A DNA stretch of 64,000 nucleotides from Pseudoips prasinana (GCA_951640165.1 OX621256.1:1674001-1738000); one strand, 5' to 3'; shown: positions 9,673-19,892, counted from the stretch's first letter. The notes: a model not told the origin generated them from the letters alone. Translations and numbers: made by a program.

Positions 9673-11702
9673 TCTGCTAGGATATAAATCGCATCCTAGC
9701 AGATTGCGAGGAAGTGGACTCATACCATGACAGGCTCGTAGAAGCTGTCCATACGGCTGGGTCTAAGGTCTTCAAGGCCCACCGTACAAACAGAACCAAA
9801 AAGATCTCTGACTATACCCTGCAGCTTATGGACGAAAGACGGAAAATGGTTCTGACATCCTCTGATGATGCTACCAGATACCGGCAGCTCAACAGACAGA
9901 TCTCAAAGTCTTTGACACGCGACACGCGCCAATTTAATACAAATTGTATTAAAGAAGCCATTGAGCGGAACAAAGGCTCTAAAGTGTTTGCAAGAGAACT
10001 GTCTGTTGGACAGAGCCAACTGACGAAGCTGAAGACTGAGGATGGCAGAATCGTCACGTCTAAACCTGAGTTGCTGGGAGAGATCGCGAGGTTCTATGGA
10101 CAGCTGTATGCGAAAACCCAGTCACCTGTCGATAGTTGTGCCTCAGATCCCAGAGCACGACTAACCCAACACTTCACCGACGACATCCCGGACGTCAGCC
10201 TGTGCGAGATTAGAATGGCTCTCGAACAGCTTAAGAACAACAAGGCGCCTGGTGATGATGGAATTACGGCAGAGCTTCTGAAGGCGGGTGGTACACCAAT
10301 CCTACGGGCCCTTCAGAAGTTATTTAACTCCGTCATACTAGAAGGTCAAACGCCAAAAGCATGGCACAGGGGTGTGGTGGTGCTCTTCTTCAAAAAGGGC
10401 GATAAAACCCTCTTGAAGAATTACAGACCCATCACACTGCTGAGCCATGTTTACAAGTTGTTTTCGAGGGTCATTACGAATCGTCTCGCACGCAGGTTTG
10501 ACGACTTCCAGCCTCCCGAACAAGCCGGTTTCCGTAAAGGCTTTAGTACCATAGACCACATACATACGCTGCGGCAGGTTATACAGAAGACCGAAGAGTA
10601 TAACCAGCCATTATGCTTAGCGTTTGTGGACTATGAGAAAGCCTTCGATTCGATTGAAACTTGGGCCGTACTGAGGTCTCTCCAAAGGTGCCAAATCGAC
10701 TACCGGTATATCGAGGTGTTAAAGTGTTTGTACGAAAACGCCACTATGTCAGTGCGACTCCAGGACCAGAACTCGAAACCTATCCACTTGCAGCGAGGTG
10801 TGAGACAGGGAGATGTTATATCTCCGAAACTGTTCACCGCTGCATTAGAAGATGTCTTCAAGCTTCTGGACTGGAAAGGCTTTGGCATCAATGTCAATGG
10901 CGAGTACATCACCCACCTTCGATTTGCCGACGATATAGTAGTCATGGCTGAGACCCTTAACGACCTCGGTACAATGCTCGATGGCCTCAGCAGAGTCTCT
11001 CAACAAGTGGGTCTGAAAATGAACATGGATAAGACGAAAATTATGTCAAACATCCATGTTGCACCCACTCTAGTTAAGGTTGGAGACTCTGCACTCGAAG
11101 TTGTAGAGAACTATATTTACCTAGGACAGACCATCCAACTAGGTAGGTCCAACTTCGAGAAGGAGGTCAATCGTAGAATCCAACTCGGCTGGGCAGCGTT
11201 CGGGAAGCTACGTAATATCTTCTCGTCCCGAATACCGCAGTGTCTCAAGTCGAAAGTCTTCGACCAGTGTGTGTTGCCAGTGATGACTTACGGAACAGAG
11301 ACGTGGTCGCTAACTATGGGCCTTATCAGGCGGCTCAAGGTCACCCAAAGAGCAATGGAAAGGGCTATGCTTGGAGTTTCGCTGCGAGATCGAATCAGAA
11401 ATGATGAGATCCGCAGGCGAACCAAAGTCACCGACATAGCCCTAAGAATTGCCAAGCTGAAGTGGCAGTGGGCAGGGCACATAGCTCGTAGAGCCGACGG
11501 CCGCTGGGGCAGAAAGGTTCTCGAGTGGCGACCACGAACCGGAAGACGCAGCGTGGGCAGGCCCCCTACAAGATGGACCGATGATCTTGTGCGGGTCGCT
11601 GGAAAACGCTGGATGCGGATAGCGCAAGACCGGCAATTGTGGAGATCTTTGAGGGAGGCCTTTGTCCAGCAGTGGACGTCTTTCGGCTGATATGATGATG
11701 AT
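9673..11702 (+). mobile_element. RTE LINE, 5'-truncated copy
   Basis: 11-bp TSD AAATTCAAATA at 9662-9672 and 11703-11713. The 3' end is TCGGCTGATATGATGATGATG, the (TGA)n end of this RTE family. The copy begins where the full-length element has LADCEEVD, so the endonuclease is missing. The first 30 bases hold an inverted repeat (TCTGCTAGGA ... TCCTAGCAGA), possibly a tiny 5' inversion made at insertion. Confidence 0.9.
9714..11690 (+). CDS. RTE reverse transcriptase, open frame lacking endonuclease
   Basis: 658-codon frame opening at a GTG, so the listed start is not a real initiation site. It covers the linker, RT and C-terminal region. RT motifs in order: KNYRPITLLSHVYK, PPEQAGFRKGFST, AFVDYEKAFDS (first catalytic Asp), GVRQGDVISPKLF and LRFADDIVVM with both Asp present. 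The tail has GRPPTRWTDDLVRVAG, the conserved RTE C-terminus. No stop or frameshift in nearly 2 kb implies a young insertion. It should be catalytically competent by sequence but has no promoter or endonuclease of its own. Confidence 0.9.
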   Translation: MDSYHDRLVEAVHTAGSKVFKAHRTNRTKKISDYTLQLMDERRKMVLTSSDDATRYRQLNRQISKSLTRDTRQFNTNCIKEAIERNKGSKVFARELSVGQSQLTKLKTEDGRIVTSKPELLGEIARFYGQLYAKTQSPVDSCASDPRARLTQHFTDDIPDVSLCEIRMALEQLKNNKAPGDDGITAELLKAGGTPILRALQKLFNSVILEGQTPKAWHRGVVVLFFKKGDKTLLKNYRPITLLSHVYKLFSRVITNRLARRFDDFQPPEQAGFRKGFSTIDHIHTLRQVIQKTEEYNQPLCLAFVDYEKAFDSIETWAVLRSLQRCQIDYRYIEVLKCLYENATMSVRLQDQNSKPIHLQRGVRQGDVISPKLFTAALEDVFKLLDWKGFGINVNGEYITHLRFADDIVVMAETLNDLGTMLDGLSRVSQQVGLKMNMDKTKIMSNIHVAPTLVKVGDSALEVVENYIYLGQTIQLGRSNFEKEVNRRIQLGWAAFGKLRNIFSSRIPQCLKSKVFDQCVLPVMTYGTETWSLTMGLIRRLKVTQRAMERAMLGVSLRDRIRNDEIRRRTKVTDIALRIAKLKWQWAGHIARRADGRWGRKVLEWRPRTGRRSVGRPPTRWTDDLVRVAGKRWMRIAQDRQLWRSLREAFVQQWTSFG

Positions 11703-11784
11703 GAAATTCAAATAATTATGATAGTGAATTTATGTTTTGTGGGCTCAGAAAATAGCGTTTTACGGATTAAATTTATAATAATAC

Positions 11785-12066
11785 CCTGAGACATTATTCA
11801 CACAAGCCATCTGATCCCAAACCACGACCTGCGCCGTGAAAGGCAAACCCGTTAGCGTGGTTGGCAAATGCTTGCTTTTCACGCCGGAGGTCGTGGTTTC
11901 GATTCCCACCCAGGACAGATTTGTGTGCATGAACATGTCTGTTTACCCTGTCTGATTATTTATATAAGTACATATGTATTTACAAAAGAAAAGTATCTGG
12001 TTTCCATAGTACAAGTTCTGCTTAGTTTGGGATCAGATGGCCGTGTGTGAATAATTTCCAAAGATA
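11785..12066 (+). mobile_element. T2 SINE with an inverted partial copy at its 5' side
   Basis: 11844-12066 is a plus-strand T2 copy: GTTAGCGTGGTTGGCAAATG, GGTTTCGATTCCCACCCAG, GAACATGTCTGTTTACC, GCTTAGTTTGGGATCAGATG. Just before it, 11785-11848 reads as the reverse complement of its 3' end and head (CACACAAGCCATCTGATCCC, CGCCGTGAAAGGC), giving a head-to-head arrangement. Confidence 0.65.
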
Positions 12067-12069
12067 TTA

Positions 12070-12890
12070 TTATTATATTTTTATTTTATTTATTTATTTA
12101 TAACTTTATGCACATCAAATTGTACAAAGGCGGACTTAATGCCCAAGGCATTTTCTGCCAGTCAACCTTAGGGTGGTGCAGAGATAGCATGGTAGGTGCA
12201 CGGATCATACAATTATCAAAGAGTAAGAAAGTAAACAAACACTATACTATACTATACAATAATATATTATACAATACTATACTATAGAATAATATATTAT
12301 ACAATACTATACTATATGATACTATACTATAAAATCCGATCATGAAATATATATTTAATTTAAAACTGTGGGGTTTCTGCTAACAATTTACGAAGTAAAT
12401 GCTCACGAACTTTTCTTTTAAATGAGATACGACTCTTGGCCATCCTGATTTCGAGAGGTAATGCATTCCACTGAAGAGTTGACTGTACAAAGAAAGAAGA
12501 GTGAAGGAAGTCAGAGCGGTGAGATGGACATTGGAGGAGACGATTGTGTGAAGAGCGAAGATTTTTAGTATGGTTAGTAAAGAGATATTGAAAGTGATGA
12601 GATAAGTAAGATGGAGAAGAAGTAGAGTCTAGAATAGAATATAAGGTGGTTAGTGCTCGTAATGATCGTCGTTCGCGGATCGGTAACCATTGCAGTTGGG
12701 ATCGATGGGAAGAGACATGGTCATACTTACGAAGATTGAAAATGAACCGAATGCAGTTATTCAGAAGTCTATCGAGTTTATTGAGGTGACTTATATATAT
12801 ACGTTTATATTGCGATTTATATAACCAATTGTGTATAGATACTATGAATAAGTTTAAATAATGTTTTGCAAGCACGCTTATTTGCAAGCG
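12070..12890 (-). mobile_element. CR1/Jockey-group LINE, 3' fragment
   Basis: Minus strand: RT C-terminal frame (12887-12360), then a UTR with a (TATAC)-type minisatellite at 12241-12345, a hairpin region AAGGTTGACTGGCAGAAAATG .. (12170-12121), TTGTACAATTTGATGTG and an AATAAATAAATAAAAT tail. It is related to, but clearly distinct from, the family at 13440, 20722, 40677 and 58842. Confidence 0.75.
12360..12887 (-). pseudogene. LINE RT C-terminal region
   Basis: 175 residues with LDRLLNNCIRFIFNLRKYD, LQWLPIRERRSLRALTTLYS, NLRSSHNRLLQCPSHRSD and WNALPLEIRMAKSRISFKRK. This is the conserved post-RT thumb/tail of CR1/Jockey-group LINEs, ending the ORF. The catalytic RT motifs are lost by 5' truncation, so it cannot act. 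The frame is open to its natural end. Confidence 0.75.
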
Positions 12891-13198
12891 CTTTTAATGA
12901 GTTTGCAGGAATAAAATACGTTTTTCCTTTTTATGAGGATGATAAGTAGTTGGTCACTATATAAGGTGTAAAATAAATAGTTGATGAAAGTTAAAAAGCT
13001 CAATTTGCCAATGAAACTGAACAACATATTGAAAATCAAGTTCAATCAATACACAAAAGAAAAGATTACACACAGACACAGACTGTATGGCAGTGAAGAT
13101 TTTTTTAATACCGCAAATAAACTACATACTATATATAAATAGACTACATTCCTTCAATAATCTCTATTTTACACCTTGTAGACACCTTAAATTTATCG

Positions 13199-13402
13199 CG
13201 CCTGTATAGAATCACACTAATATTATAAAGGCGAAAGTTTGTGATTGTGTGACTGTGTGAGTGTGTATGTTTGTTACTTCTTCACGTCTAAACGGCTGGA
13301 GCGATTTTAATAAAATTTGGTATGGTGTTAGCTGACACCCTGGATTAACACATAGGCTATAATTTATAAAGTTTAACGCGGGTAAAACCGGGGGGCACAA
13401 CT
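13199..13402 (-). mobile_element. Helitron-like short repeat
   Basis: Minus strand begins with a decayed AGCTGTGCCCCGCG head (here GTTGTGCCCCCCGGTTTTAC), then CCGCGTTAAACTTTATAAAT-type text and ATAGCCTATGTGTTAATCC. It ends with CGCCTTTATAATATTAGTGT. This head and tail mark the non-autonomous Helitron/Helentron-type repeats frequent in Lepidoptera; classification is from memory. Confidence 0.5.
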
Positions 13403-13439
13403 AATGCTTCATAAAAAACAGCAGACTAGCTAGGGTAAG

Positions 13440-14078
13440 CTCATGTGGTCCATAATACAAAGCTCAAGTGGTTGCCGATTCGCCTTCGTCGGAATGCTCA
13501 TATTCTTTCCTTGCTTTATAACATTCTCTTTAACCCTGTTACTCCCATATATTTAAAAGAACGCTTCGAGTTCCTTTGTGACACACATTTGCGATCCTTA
13601 AGATCATCAGAAAACGTAAAACTTCATATCCCAGAGCACAAATCTGTATTTATGGGATACTCTTTAAGTGTACAGGCAGCTCGACTTTGGAATGCCTTGC
13701 CTATTGTAATTAGACGTGCTCAGACAATAGCAACCTTCAAAAAGCTTGTCAGAGAACACTATTTGAGTGTATAATTGATGTTTTCTCAAGTAAAGTATCT
13801 ATTCTCTCCTTGTGTGCTTATTTAATTTTGTATTATTTTTTTATATTTTAACAGTATTTACAAAAATAGTTTTATTTATGGATATACCATAATTTTGGTA
13901 TATCTCTTGTTGCACACCTACTGCTAGGTATAAGTTATTGTTCAGCTCCTATCCATCCTAAGGTTGTCTGGAAGAGATCGCTTTATGCGATAATACCGCC
14001 CTTTGTACAACTTGTCTATGTAATGTCTCATGTTGTATTTATTTTTATGGTGTACAATAAAGAGTATCCATAAAACTA
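13440..14078 (+). mobile_element. CR1/Jockey-group LINE, 3' fragment
   Basis: RT tail frame followed by about 300 bp of UTR that ends AGGTTGTCTGGAAGAGATCG (hairpin at 13961-14007) and GTGTACAATAAAGAGTATCC. Sister 3' ends lie at 20722, 40677 and 58842. Confidence 0.8.
13445..13774 (+). pseudogene. LINE RT C-terminal region
   Basis: 109 residues, open to a natural stop: LKWLPIRLRRNAHILSLLYN, YLKERFEFLCDTHLRSLRSS, ARLWNALPIVIRRAQTIATF. Same module as at 12360 and 58842. Truncated upstream of the catalytic RT motifs; the ATG is incidental. Confidence 0.75.
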
Positions 14079-14881
14079 ACTTAAAAAGAGAAATGCTATT
14101 AGCAAACTGGTAACATAGAGGAATCACTGTATTCATATAACTTGCATACCTTTCTAAGTTGTCAAGCTTAGTTTGGCTTATGTTTCAATTATGGAGAACA
14201 TAGTAAAGCTACCCTATTCCCATCTCCCCACGGATCAGTGTTTAACTATACAAGGGTGAGGGACAGCATAACCAAAATATAAAGCCGGTTCAGTGGCGAA
14301 CATAGATAAACTTTAATTGAGACACTACGCCAATAAGGAGTAGGTACTTCAATATATCATTAACAGCTGTAAGAAGTCCACTGCTGGACAAAAGCCTTAC
14401 CCAATCATCTTGCATGATAGATGATAAAATGATATTAAGCAGAGCTACGGGTTAAAGAATTTTACAAACAGAACTCAGAGGAAGGACAGATAAAAATCCA
14501 ATTGACTTCAAAATAAACAAAGATTTTTAATTAATTTAATTCTTAACATTTATAAAATATTTATCTTTCATCTAAACAAAATTTGGGAACTAAAAATAAT
14601 TTATACATTTAGTTCAGCCAATGCCTTTTCACCTCGAACGGACTATTTATATATGTAGTATAAGGTTTTTTTAAATATGATTTTTTGTTAATGTATCAAT
14701 TGAGTGTTATGTTCCTGTTACTTCTTAATTTACAACAATGTTATGCAAAATATTTGGGTTAAAGTTTTGCTCTAATCACTCAGTAATGCCTCACAGTGTC
14801 GCACCGCGCCACGCACTCTCGTGGTGTGTAATTATTAAGTGTATAATTTTAAGCCCCCTTATACAAACACTTTTTTATTCA
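14079..14881. other. Mostly unassigned, with a short RTE 3' end
   Basis: 14355-14425 matches the inverted RTE 3' end (AAGAAGTCCACTGCTGGACAA, here decayed). The remainder is AT-rich with no supported frame. 14730-14880 has CAGTGTCGCACCGCGCCACG, GC-richer and unassigned. Confidence 0.4.
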
Positions 14882-15200
14882 CTAGCTGTGCCCCGCGGTT
14901 TTAACCGCGTTAAATTTTATAAATTTTCACAGCTCCTCCTCCTTAGGTGATAGCGTAATAATATGTAGCCTATATGTTGACCCATCCTCTTAGTAATATT
15001 CATGCAAAATTTCAAGTAAATCTATGCAGTAATTTTTGAGTTTAGCCCGGACATACATACAGACAAACAGACAAAAATTCTTAAAACTATAGTTTTGGCT
15101 TCAATATCGATTGTAGATCACACCCCAAGTATCCTTTTTAAAAAATATTCAATGTACAGTTTTGATCTTCCTACGATTGTTTTATATGTATAGATAAAGC
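14882..15200 (+). mobile_element. Helitron-like short repeat
   Basis: Starts CTAGCTGTGCCCCGCGG, has GGTGATAGCGTAATAATATG, TAGCCTATATGTTGACCC, CAGTAATTTTTGAGTTTAGCC and ATTGTAGATCACACCCCAAG, and ends TTTTATATGTATAGAT. About 320 bp. Near-identical copies at 16437, 32252 and 42016 share both ends, so the borders are reliable. No TSD is apparent, which fits rolling-circle insertion. Confidence 0.6.
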
Positions 15201-15251
15201 AATACAACATAATATTGTAATAAACACATGCAATTTAGTTAATTTATTAAC

Positions 15252-15485
15252 TAGCCTGTAGGTCCAGTGGTTAGTGACTAAAGCCTAAAGTCGTAGGTTC
15301 GATTCCCACCCGGAACAATTCCATGTGTGATAAACACGACTTTTGTTCTGTGTCTGGATGTAATTTATCCATAATATGTATGTATATAGACATAAATAAG
15401 TATGTTTATCAGTTGTCTGGTTACCATAGTACAGACTCTATCTAGTTTGGGATAAGTTGGCAGTGTGTGACATTTAATATTATTA
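15252..15485 (+). mobile_element. T2-like tRNA-derived SINE
   Basis: Head CTGTAGGTCCAGTGGTTAG, box B GTAGGTTCGATTCCCACC, body TGTGATAAACACGACTTTTG, and the shared T2 3' part CATAGTACAGACTCTATCTAG with TTTGGGATAAG, ending ATTATTAT. The head differs from other T2 copies, so this is a subfamily with a different tRNA-like head. Confidence 0.7.
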
Positions 15486-15825
15486 TAAAGAGAAAACCAA
15501 AAGAAAAAAACATGTTTATTTTTAAATACCTTTTGGATTCGAAGTAAAACTTCGCAACAAGAAGACAAAAAGTATTTTCAGAATCACCTTTCGTTAAGCT
15601 GCCGCTTACGCACAGATTGTTACAATGAGTTTCGGTATGCTACAACAGAAATACAATTTCAAGAGCAAAGCTCTCCATTTTCCTTTCCATTTAGCGCCAT
15701 TCTTGAATAGATTTTGTCAGACATTTTCAAACGGTCTAGCTGACTACGGAATAAAACGTGATAAGTCTTCACGAGACGCTGGGAAAGATAATAAAAAAAA
15801 TAGTTTTTTTCGGTGTCTTCATCAT

Positions 15826-16074
15826 CATTACAGCTAAATAAGTCCACTGCTGGACAAGCCTCCCTCAAGAATCATCTTGGGGGGGATATGCCATAATCAC
15901 CACGCTTGGCAGGCGGGTTGGCGATCGCAGTAAAATGGTCGTAGTAATCAGAAGGAAGCTGCTGCCCTTCCTCTGGTAGATATTCCCTCGGGTCTACTTC
16001 TACGCCCCCCACGGGATGAGATGGGGTGATGATATTCTGATTCTGATAGTTGTCGCCGTCACCACACAGCATCA
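15826..16074 (-). mobile_element. Short RTE-derived copy
   Basis: Plus strand: CAGCTAAATAAGTCCACTGC (3' end), AAGAATCATCTTGGG junction, GCCATAATCACCACGCTTGG, GGGTTGGCGATCGCAG, CCCCCCACGGGATGAGATGG, GCCGTCACCACACAGCA (5' end inverted). About 250 bp, no coding capacity. Confidence 0.8.
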
Positions 16075-16161
16075 TTCGGTGTCTTATACTACTACAATTT
16101 ATTTTACATGGGGGTCTCCTTTCAAGTATATTAAATACTTGTGCTAGGAGGCACCGTTCTT

Positions 16162-16233
16162 CACAGATCGTTCAAATGTAGAAATGTAGAAGTGTGTAAT
16201 GTATTAAACACGTCTACATTTGAACGATCTGTG
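16162..16233. repeat. 72-bp hairpin
   Basis: Perfect 21-bp arms CACAGATCGTTCAAATGTAGA and its complement (16162-16182, 16213-16233) around a 30-nt loop. No TSD seen. Confidence 0.6.
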
Positions 16234-16436
16234 CAGAAACCACACCACCACATTCAAATCGATTAAATCAACTCGACTATAGTGGATAGATATGACCGGA
16301 CGTGTATCTATCGATTTAACAGCGAAGTGCCCATCAACTTATCGTTGTACTAAAAGCTAAGTTTGGATGCAGATAACGTTCTATTTCTATTTATGGACGT
16401 GCCGGTGAACAAAACTGTTTGAAAATATAGGACTAC

Positions 16437-16898
16437 TAGCTGTGCCCCGCGGGTTTGCCCGCGTTAAACTTTATAAATTATCACAGCTCCTCCCGCTTAG
16501 GTGATAGCGTAATAACATGTAGCCTATATGTTGACCCCACCTCTTAGTAATATCAGTCCCATCGGATCATGAGAGTGATCGAATAGAAAGTGCTCCTGTG
16601 TTTGCGCACACACTTGAGCACTATAATACGTCCCGCGCAGATGGCTAATCTCTCTTGAGACTGGCCGCCGTGGCCGAAATTCGGCTCGGAGAACATTATT
16701 ATTAATATTCATGTAAAATTTGAAGTAAATCTATGCAGTACTTTTCGAGTTTAGCCCGGACATTACAGGCAAACAGACGAAAATTCTAAAAACTATATTT
16801 TTGGCTTTGATATCGATTGTAGATCACGCCCCAAGTATCCTTTGAAAAAATATTCATTGTACAGTTTTGACTTTCCTAAGATTTTATTATACGTATAG
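16437..16898 (+). mobile_element. Helitron-like repeat split by a SINE fragment
   Basis: Same ends as the copy at 14882 (CTAGCTGTGCCCCGCGGG ... TTATACGTATAGAT). At CTTAGTAATAT the match breaks, and resumes at 16705 with TAATATTCATGTAAAATTTG. The intervening 16554-16704 is a T3 SINE 3' piece. The repeated TAATAT looks like its TSD. Confidence 0.65.
16554..16704 (+). mobile_element. T3 SINE 3' half
   Basis: CATCGGATCATGAGAGTG, GTGTTTGCGCACACACTTG, CTGGCCGCCGTGGCCGAAAT and an (ATT)n tail. The same words, inverted and with the tRNA-like head attached, occur at 42698-43030. It is inserted in a Helitron-like repeat. Confidence 0.65.
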
Positions 16899-17116
16899 AT
16901 GATATTTTACAATTATATATGACCTCATTTTATTTAATAATGACGTTTACAGTTAGCATCACATGCAGCTATCATAGTAACATGTATGTTTACTTTATGG
17001 AAAAAAAAACAAGTGAAATTTTATTTCTCTAATAAAGTTCAGTAGACGAGTGAAAGTTAATACAGATCACTTTAATTATATTTGAGAGCGATAACTTTCT
17101 TTTTCTGTGTGGTTTT

Positions 17117-17524
17117 TGCTGTGTGGTGACGGCCTAAGAATATCACCACCCCCTCTCATCACGTGGGTGGACGTAAAAGTCGTCCCGAGGGAAATATATA
17201 CACCAGAGAACGGGCAGCAGCGTTCTCCTGAGTACCATGTCCACCTTACTGCGATCGCCAACCCGTCTGCCAAGCGTGGCGATTATGGCAAATCCCCTCA
17301 AATGATGGACACAACCAAACCGCGGCCCCCAGTCCCCGGCAGCCCTGCTATTCCCAGCCGTGGTAACAGCCGTGGTTACGGCAAGGAAGGGGGTGCTAAG
17401 ATGGACCGATGATCTTGTGCGGGTCGCTGGAAACTGCTGGATGCGCATAGCGCAAGACCGGCAATTGTGGAGATCTTTGGGGGAGGCCTTTGTCCAGCAG
17501 TGGACGTCTTTCGGCTGATATGAT
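17117..17524 (+). mobile_element. RTE LINE with a clean 2.8-kb internal deletion
   Basis: The first 290 bases follow the RTE 5' end almost base for base (GCTGTGTGGTGACGGCC, ANPSAKRGDYGKSPQMMD in translation) down to GGGGGTGCTAAG. The text then jumps to the RTE 3' end, GATGGACCGATGATCTTGTG ... TTTCGGCTGATATGATG. In the full element the two sides read GCTAAGAATCC and ACAAGATGGACC, so the joint lies in a shared AAGA. It would encode about 100 residues and no enzyme. Confidence 0.9.
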
Positions 17525-17624
17525 GAACTTTCTTTTTCTTAATGATTCTACGCAATAGATAAAACAATAATTGTCAGTCGAATATTTCTATTTTCCACCC
17601 TATATGGGTATTCTACTTACTTAC

Positions 17625-17868
17625 TTATCGTATGGGCAGCGGTTACCCTAGTGTCAGAGTTGTTCAAGCCGCACATTAGGCCTCTGACATGGCTTAACGA
17701 CTGTTGCCAAGGCTAAAACCGGGACCGACAGCTTAACGTGCCCTCCGAAGCACAGAGACGCTCAGAAATTAAACCACTTTGGCGGTCACCCATCTATGGA
17801 CTGACCGCGAGCCTAGTTGCTTAACCTCGCTAATCACTTACGGACCGGTGAGAGCATCTGGCTATGAT
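17625..17868 (-). mobile_element. 5S rRNA-derived SINE, copy 3 (best preserved)
   Basis: Minus strand 17866-17781: CATAGCCAGATGCTCTCACC, GGTCCGTAAGTGATTAGCG, AGGTTAAGCAACTAGGCTCG, CGGTCAGTCCATAGATGGGT, GACCGCC. This follows 5S rRNA from about position 10 to 100 and keeps the A-box and C-box words of its internal promoter. The body ends GGTAACCGCTGCCCATACG, followed by (TAAG)n-like bases. About 244 bp. Confidence 0.8.
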
Positions 17869-19049
17869 TCTGATGGTACAACACAAAACTGAAGAAACGT
17901 ATTCGTGATATGCAAAGTGTAGAATTAGCTGTGGTGTCGTGTTATGCTGTGGTACTATTCGCACTGGGTTGGTTTTGGAACGAAGTTCCTTATCGCGCGT
18001 TGTGAAAGGGGGCTAGACGGAAAAAAATCTTACGAAAAGTTGTCACGACACTTTTTGCAGCTGTGCGGCGTGCGCATGTTTCTCTGTCTCTCTCTCTCTC
18101 TCTCTTATAGAAAGCAAGCCAGATATTTTTATTTCTATTTCGCATTGAACAGTGTGGTGTCGCGACGACTATTTTTGTTGAGTGTACACAGGTTTTTTGT
18201 ACATAATAAATAATAAGAAATAACTTTGTTCCATCCGGGTGTCCCTTGACACCTCTCAAGTTTTTTTATTACATAAACATTCTACAGCAACAGAAACTCA
18301 TCACTATTCACCCCAAACATCCAGAATTCAATTAACTAACTCTATCCCGTTTAAATGACCTTCCCCTTAGACCCAGCCCCTAAAGATAAGGGTTTAGTTT
18401 CACTCAACCGCACCCTTATTTTTGAACTTTCTACACGTGACTTGCTTTTTTACACACAACACAACAAGGGGGTGTTATGAATTGAAGCCTGTCTATTGGT
18501 ATACAGGGATTTGTGCGTTTAAGTAAATTAGGCCTAAATTGTGAACGTTTGGTTTATTTATTATATAATATATTATCTTAATAATTAGAATATATTGTAA
18601 AAACACACAGACATTTTCGTACTTTTCGTTTTTCTAGATAGTAAATAGCCATAGTTAACTCCTTAGTTATTTTTGTAATCTGCATTTATTTGAAATTTCG
18701 CAGTGTTATTCTCAAAATTGATTTAATACTAATTATATATTAATTAATTAAATGTATCTGTTTCACCTATAATTAGAATTGCTTTTTTGTACAATATTAT
18801 TATTAATTTTTATAATTGTATCTCTAGAATTTAATTTTAATGTATTGTAAAAGTCGTTTGTTAGCTAATATCTCTTTGTTTTGTGTTCACATATCTATTC
18901 TTTATATTATTGCATGTGGTGTCAGCCTATAATTGGTTGTTGCACAAAGAAAATACCTAAATATGTCTGTACAATATGTTATGAATTGTGTAAGCGATCG
19001 TTGGTTTGACCTAATAAATAAATAAACGTTTGGTTTTGTGTATTAATAA
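17869..19049. other. Unassigned stretch with a (TC)n microsatellite
   Basis: A (CT)n run lies at 18085-18106. 17930-18260 is moderately GC-rich (GCGCGTTGTGAAAGGGGGC, GCTGTGCGGCGTGCGCATG) and could be a decayed LTR, but I found no paired copy. 18960-19030 ends GACCTAATAAATAAATAAAC, which looks like a polyadenylation-type 3' end of a retroelement. Confidence 0.35.
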
Positions 19050-19360
19050 TGTCCTCCTAGCCGAATTTCGGCCACGGCGGCCTGTTTTAATAGAGATAGC
19101 CATCTGCGTGGGACATATTATAGTGCACAAGTATGTGCTCAAATACAGGAACATTTTCTATTCCATCACTCTCATGATCCGATGGGACGCCTAGCGACAC
19201 GACTGGAAAGAGGTCAGGTACAGGACCGACGGCTTTACATGCTCTCCGAGGCATATTATACCACCAACTCCCAGACTTCAGGCTGATGCTGAGTCTTTTT
19301 ATTTTTTTCAGAAAAGTCCCAAAATCACTTTTGGGCAGACCCAGGATTTGAATCCAGGAT
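19050..19360 (-). mobile_element. T3 tRNA-derived SINE
   Basis: Minus strand from about 19360: CCTGGATTCAAATCCTGGG (box B), then GTGATTTTGGGACTTTTC, GAAGTCTGGGAGTTGGTGG, TCCTGTACCTGACCTCTTTC, CATCGGATCATGAGAGTG and CCGCCGTGGCCGAAATTCGG. Same order as 42698-43030. Confidence 0.65.
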
Positions 19361-19892
19361 AAAGATAAAAATCATTTATTTACATGAAACATGGTTTACA
19401 AATTATAGGTGTTGTAATCATTGTTAGGTTTCACATGCTTCGCCATATATATATGGCATGTAAATTTTCACAAATAAGTAGACAACAAATATGTAAGTTC
19501 AAATTATAGGATAAATAAACTAACGATTAAATATTCAATTATAAAATTAATTCATTTCAATAATAAAAATATTATATAACAATATTTGAATTGAAATAGT
19601 TATTACAGTCGTCAACCTTAGGATTACAGTTACTAGAAGGTATAAATGACTTCGCTCTCTGCAGGTAAACACGCTACCGCTAGACCTATGAGGCAGTGGT
19701 TTTATTAGAGGGTCTGACTAAAGTGTTATTTCAAATTAGACGATGTCACTCCTACGCCACGCGAGTTTGAGGTGTTGGCAGCCAAATTACAACAGGAAAT
19801 TAACTTAGTTTGCAGGAAGACATTGGGCTTGACCCAAAAAGCTTTAAATTGATATTGAACACGACTGAAGTCACTAGGAAAGTATACCTGGC

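Noticed and set aside
12241..12345. (TATAC)-type repeats as a separate satellite
   Set aside because: They lie within the 3' UTR of the LINE fragment at 12070-12890 and are best read as an internal minisatellite.
17930..18260. Possible solo LTR
   Set aside because: GC-rich block, but no second copy, TG..CA ends with a TSD, or primer-binding site could be identified.
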